Origin: Enterobacter sp. Cy-643
GTDB taxonomy: Bacteria; Pseudomonadota; Gammaproteobacteria; Enterobacterales; Enterobacteriaceae
NCBI RefSeq assembly: GCF_011752815.1
Contig: NZ_VWWV01000002.1
Span: 248,001-312,000, forward strand
Length of the DNA: 64,000 bases
Reading direction: 5' to 3'
Both the position numbers and the translations under genes were made by a program. How positions within the stretch are numbered: position 1 is the stretch's first letter; every line of letters starts with the position of its first letter. The notes beneath the pieces were generated by a model, which was not told where the DNA came from, searched no databases, and saw nothing but the letters and a program-made list of their open reading frames with translations. Positions 60,893-64,000 of the stretch are shown one piece after another.

Positions 60893-63800
60893 ATGTTAAA
60901 AAAATTAGCCTGTTTCACCGGCTGGGTACTCGTTCTCACGCTATCGCTGCTGTTTTGTTTCACTCTTGGACTTTGGCAAGGCTGGAGTACACCATCAATT
61001 TTCCTGTTATGGCTGGCGCTACTGCTGCTGACCTTACTGCTATGGGGCACAGTTGGCTTCTTCACCAAAGCCATCAGAGAAAAAAAACACCTCAGCTGGC
61101 TAAAAAAATACCGCCTTTCGCGCCGTGAATTTGTGTTACATACCCACTGGAAGTACGGTTCAGCAGTCATTAAACGTATTCGACGTCGGCGTTCACCGCT
61201 TGCCTGGTATTTGCTGCTGGGCGACCGCTGCGGCAAAAGTACGCTACTGGCAAGTGCCGGACTGCCGCGTTTTGATGGCGACCATGATGGAACTTTCCCT
61301 GGCCCGACGAGAACATTACGCTGGTGGTTCTTCCGTCAGACGGCAATCCTCGATCTCTCAAGCAATTTTATCAACGGTAACTCCGTATTCCGCCAGGCCT
61401 GGGGAAAGCTGGCGCAATGGTGCTCACGCATGCCGATGCCGGCAGGGATTATTATCGCGGTGCCCATCGATGCCCTGATGAATGATAATCTCAGCGAACT
61501 TCACTTGCTGGCGCGTAAGCAACGCGCGCTCATTGAACCCCTCATCCGCCGCTTCGGTGAACACTTACCTCTTCATGTGATCGTCACTCAGTGCGATCGC
61601 TTTCCAGGCTTTACTTTGTGGCATCAGCAGCTTTCCGACGCTCAGCGCCAGCAGCCTCTCGGCTACAGCTGGCCAACGCCGCCGCATATTGACGGGCAAG
61701 ACGAGCGTACTCTGCATGCTCTGTTCGGTGCGCTGAAAAGAGGCATGTCGAGAGTCCGTCTTAGCATGATGTCAACACAGGACCTTAGTGCCGAGGAGAG
61801 CGCCATTTTGCTCGATTTTCCGGAAACATTTGCCGGACTTGAGCCAAAACTTCGCTATGCACTGGCTTCACTCTGTGAACCAAATGCCTACTTTAGCCAC
61901 GTTCAGTTGAATAGCGTGTGGTTCTGTGCCACAGAGCCACAGGCCGAAAATCGCGGTCGCCGCATCGGCGTTTTCATTCAGGATCTCGTGGCTGTTCACT
62001 TACACAATTTCAGCCTGAGTCGTCAGGCACGGCGGTGGTATCAGCGTTCGCATGGTAAAAGTGCATGTACTTTAACACTGGTCGCTCTCGCACTATGGAT
62101 AACCGTCAGCGCGGCGCTAAGTGTTGACCGTCTAAGGATCGATCTTGAACAGCTGTCAGCCGAAAAGCTCGCGGTATTTCTGGCTCAGGAAGAAAATTAT
62201 CCAACATTTGCTTTGCGCTACCTGCCGTTTCAACCTCTGCTAAACCTACAGTATCAGCGGGCGACATCTCGCCTGACATCTTTGCCCTCCTCCCATCGCG
62301 ATCCTTACGCCGCCCTGGCGCAATTTCAGCAGCAAGCACTCGACGCCACGCCGGAAAATCAAAGAACGCTGATCTTACAACTCACCCGGGCCATTTTACT
62401 CGGAGAGCAAATGCGTCAGGGCATTTCACTGGATGCACTGAGCAAAAGGGGGCCAGCAATTTCAGCACTACGGCTCAGGAATTACGAGGAGGAACTGCCA
62501 CCATTGACTATTCTGGCCCTTGAGCGCCACTACATGCAGAGTTCAGTCGGAGAACGCTGGCTTCAGGAAGCCAGACAGATACTGAGTCGCCTGGTTAATC
62601 ACGACCCGGCACTTAACTGGCTGACGGTAGCCGGCGACCTTCTACCGAAGCAGCAGGCCAATGCATTCTGGCCATCGCTGCCAGAAAACTTCGCGATATC
62701 CAGCATCTGGACACTCGCGGGGCAGACAACGTTCAAAGACTGGATGAACCAAATTGAACGCGCCATTGGTGAACCACAGATAGTCTTCAATCCGGTACGC
62801 CAAAACAACCCTGTTCAGCGTCAGAACGCGTGGAAAAAGTATCTACTGGATGTCACGGCCCATCTTGCCAGTATGGCACCAGCCATCATGCCGCATGAGC
62901 GGCTAATCGCGATGGGGCAAAACCAGAGCCAGTCGATGCAGTTTATCGAACACATTATCCATGAACTAAGCGACATCCGGCCTGCACAGGCGCAGCCCTG
63001 GCTGATGACCATGCGCCAACTGCAACAGCTGGCCACCAACGAGCAAATCCCGGCACTATTGAATCGTGCGATGAAAACGGACAACGCCGTACGCCAGTCA
63101 CTCACCGCCTGGCTACAGGGCGCCCCATCGGAACCGATGACTGCAGCCATTCCTCGAGTTGAACAGGCCTGGCGTCAGTGGGCGGAAACGCGCAATCGTG
63201 CAGTAAAAGAAGCAGTCGCTTTTGGTACAGCGGGTAATCAACTAACGCGGGGATTGTTTCACGATGCACCCAATAATGAGGGCCAGATCAATCCTTTACC
63301 TGGACTATTTACGGCGCTAAATGCTCTGCAGGAGCTTATTTCACCCCGGAGCAACGACCCCGGTACCGCTGCGGTATGGATGCTGTACCGGGAAGATGCA
63401 CACCATTTGCTTGGCAATGCACTCACGCAAAGCGCCTGCTGGCTGAATACACAGTGGCGCACGGATATCATTTGGCCCCTCAACAATGCCGCCCTCCAGT
63501 ACCGCCATGACGACCGGCAGGCACGAAGTCGGCAGGCCGTTGAAGCCTTCCTGCGTGGCCCGGCTAAAAACCTGTTAACAAGCGATAGCGCTGGCTTGAC
63601 CGCTGCGGACTTTGGCGGAATGAAAGTGCCGCTGAGCGAGAGCTTCATCTACTACATACGCCAGGTCTTTTCACCGGAGGCAGTACAGGATGTCCCACAG
63701 CGTGCTACCACCCGCGCTGACGATCGCAGGGCGGCACTACTGACACAGCGTGATGCTTTGATAGCGCAGTTGCACCAGCAGGAAAAAATCAGTTGGAAAA

Positions 63801-64000
63801 CCAGTGTTGTCAGCCAGCCAGCAACCGTGCCCGGTGGCGCCAAAATTATCCCCACCGGCGTACAGCTGACGCTCAACTGCCAGAAAGGCGATCAGCAGCT
63901 CAGCAGTATGAATTTCGCAGAGAAGCGTGAGTTCTCCTGGCAGGCCGGACAATGTTCAGGCGTAACGCTTGATGTCCTGTTCCCCGACTTTACTGCCCGT
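60893..64000 (+). CDS. tssM: T6SS membrane-core protein TssM, 3' end cut by window edge
   Basis: TssM (IcmF) spans the envelope and contacts TssJ, TssL and TssK. 1036 residues are visible without a stop. Two membrane segments (about 8-25 and 36-58) flank a short loop; the cytoplasmic domain has a Walker A motif GDRCGKST (residues 110-117), and a third membrane segment lies near residue 385. The periplasmic part runs to the edge. The start is ATG 60893, 6 bp after tssL. The final roughly 100 residues of the family's usual 1100-1200 are outside. Confidence 0.95.
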   Translation, partial: MLKKLACFTGWVLVLTLSLLFCFTLGLWQGWSTPSIFLLWLALLLLTLLLWGTVGFFTKAIREKKHLSWLKKYRLSRREFVLHTHWKYGSAVIKRIRRRRSPLAWYLLLGDRCGKSTLLASAGLPRFDGDHDGTFPGPTRTLRWWFFRQTAILDLSSNFINGNSVFRQAWGKLAQWCSRMPMPAGIIIAVPIDALMNDNLSELHLLARKQRALIEPLIRRFGEHLPLHVIVTQCDRFPGFTLWHQQLSDAQRQQPLGYSWPTPPHIDGQDERTLHALFGALKRGMSRVRLSMMSTQDLSAEESAILLDFPETFAGLEPKLRYALASLCEPNAYFSHVQLNSVWFCATEPQAENRGRRIGVFIQDLVAVHLHNFSLSRQARRWYQRSHGKSACTLTLVALALWITVSAALSVDRLRIDLEQLSAEKLAVFLAQEENYPTFALRYLPFQPLLNLQYQRATSRLTSLPSSHRDPYAALAQFQQQALDATPENQRTLILQLTRAILLGEQMRQGISLDALSKRGPAISALRLRNYEEELPPLTILALERHYMQSSVGERWLQEARQILSRLVNHDPALNWLTVAGDLLPKQQANAFWPSLPENFAISSIWTLAGQTTFKDWMNQIERAIGEPQIVFNPVRQNNPVQRQNAWKKYLLDVTAHLASMAPAIMPHERLIAMGQNQSQSMQFIEHIIHELSDIRPAQAQPWLMTMRQLQQLATNEQIPALLNRAMKTDNAVRQSLTAWLQGAPSEPMTAAIPRVEQAWRQWAETRNRAVKEAVAFGTAGNQLTRGLFHDAPNNEGQINPLPGLFTALNALQELISPRSNDPGTAAVWMLYREDAHHLLGNALTQSACWLNTQWRTDIIWPLNNAALQYRHDDRQARSRQAVEAFLRGPAKNLLTSDSAGLTAADFGGMKVPLSESFIYYIRQVFSPEAVQDVPQRATTRADDRRAALLTQRDALIAQLHQQEKISWKTSVVSQPATVPGGAKIIPTGVQLTLNCQKGDQQLSSMNFAEKREFSWQAGQCSGVTLDVLFPDFTAR

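Noticed and set aside
1-64000. tRNA, rRNA, CRISPR or integrase genes marking a genomic island
   Set aside because: None was seen by eye. The Hcp cassette and T6SS cluster have no visible attachment sites or recombinase in this window.

Overview
The window looks like an enterobacterial chromosome of the Enterobacter/Cronobacter/Cedecea kind. Its backbone follows the E. coli order agp-yccJ-wrbA-ymdF-(rut)-rutR-putA-putP-efeUOB-phoH, and next to phoH lies a chitobiose operon in the canonical chbBCARF order. The genus cannot be fixed from the sequence alone. No rRNA, tRNA, CRISPR array, transposase or integrase was seen.

Layout. 1-4.3 kb: chbB-C-A-R-F (minus strand, chbF cut by the window edge), with a ChiX small-RNA pairing site between chbB and chbC. 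4.4-9.3 kb: phoH, then efeUOB iron uptake behind a Fur box. 9.3-15.5 kb: divergent putP and putA, with several PutA operators between them. 15.5-17.5 kb: a small LprI-like secreted protein, rutR and an EamA transporter. 17.6-18.9 kb: at the place where E. coli has rutABCDEFG there is an A+T-richer cassette of an orphan Hcp, a small membrane-active candidate effector and a DUF1493 protein, probably a type VI effector/immunity module. 19.1-21.8 kb: ymdF, wrbA, yccJ and agp, with a Pho box before agp. 21.9-25.2 kb: a subclass B3 metallo-beta-lactamase with an R-Q-K active-site variant, a divergent LysR regulator, and an HxlR regulator with a short-chain dehydrogenase and repeated palindromic operators.

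25.4-31.1 kb is a zinc-starvation operon behind a Zur box: folE2, a gamma-carbonic anhydrase-like protein, a FecCD-type ABC transporter and a second dihydroorotase. 31.3-40 kb holds a MetJ-box operon (mtnB, FGGY kinase, 2-hydroxyacid dehydrogenase) facing an RbsABC-type importer with a PfkB kinase; together they may form a sulphur/pentose salvage route. 40.5-47.4 kb: a BisC-like molybdoenzyme, a LysR regulator, an AHL-lactonase-like hydrolase, a two-component system and a MipA/OmpV outer-membrane protein.

47.4-64 kb: a RamA/MarA-type regulator, a long A+T-rich spacer, then a type VI secretion cluster in one direction: tssB, tssC, hcp, tssE, tssF, tssG, vgrG, a 146-residue unknown, PAAR, tssA, tssJ, tssK, tssL and tssM (cut by the right edge). 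No clpV/tssH is present in the visible part. This hcp differs strongly from the orphan hcp at 18.4 kb, so the strain probably carries a second T6SS elsewhere.
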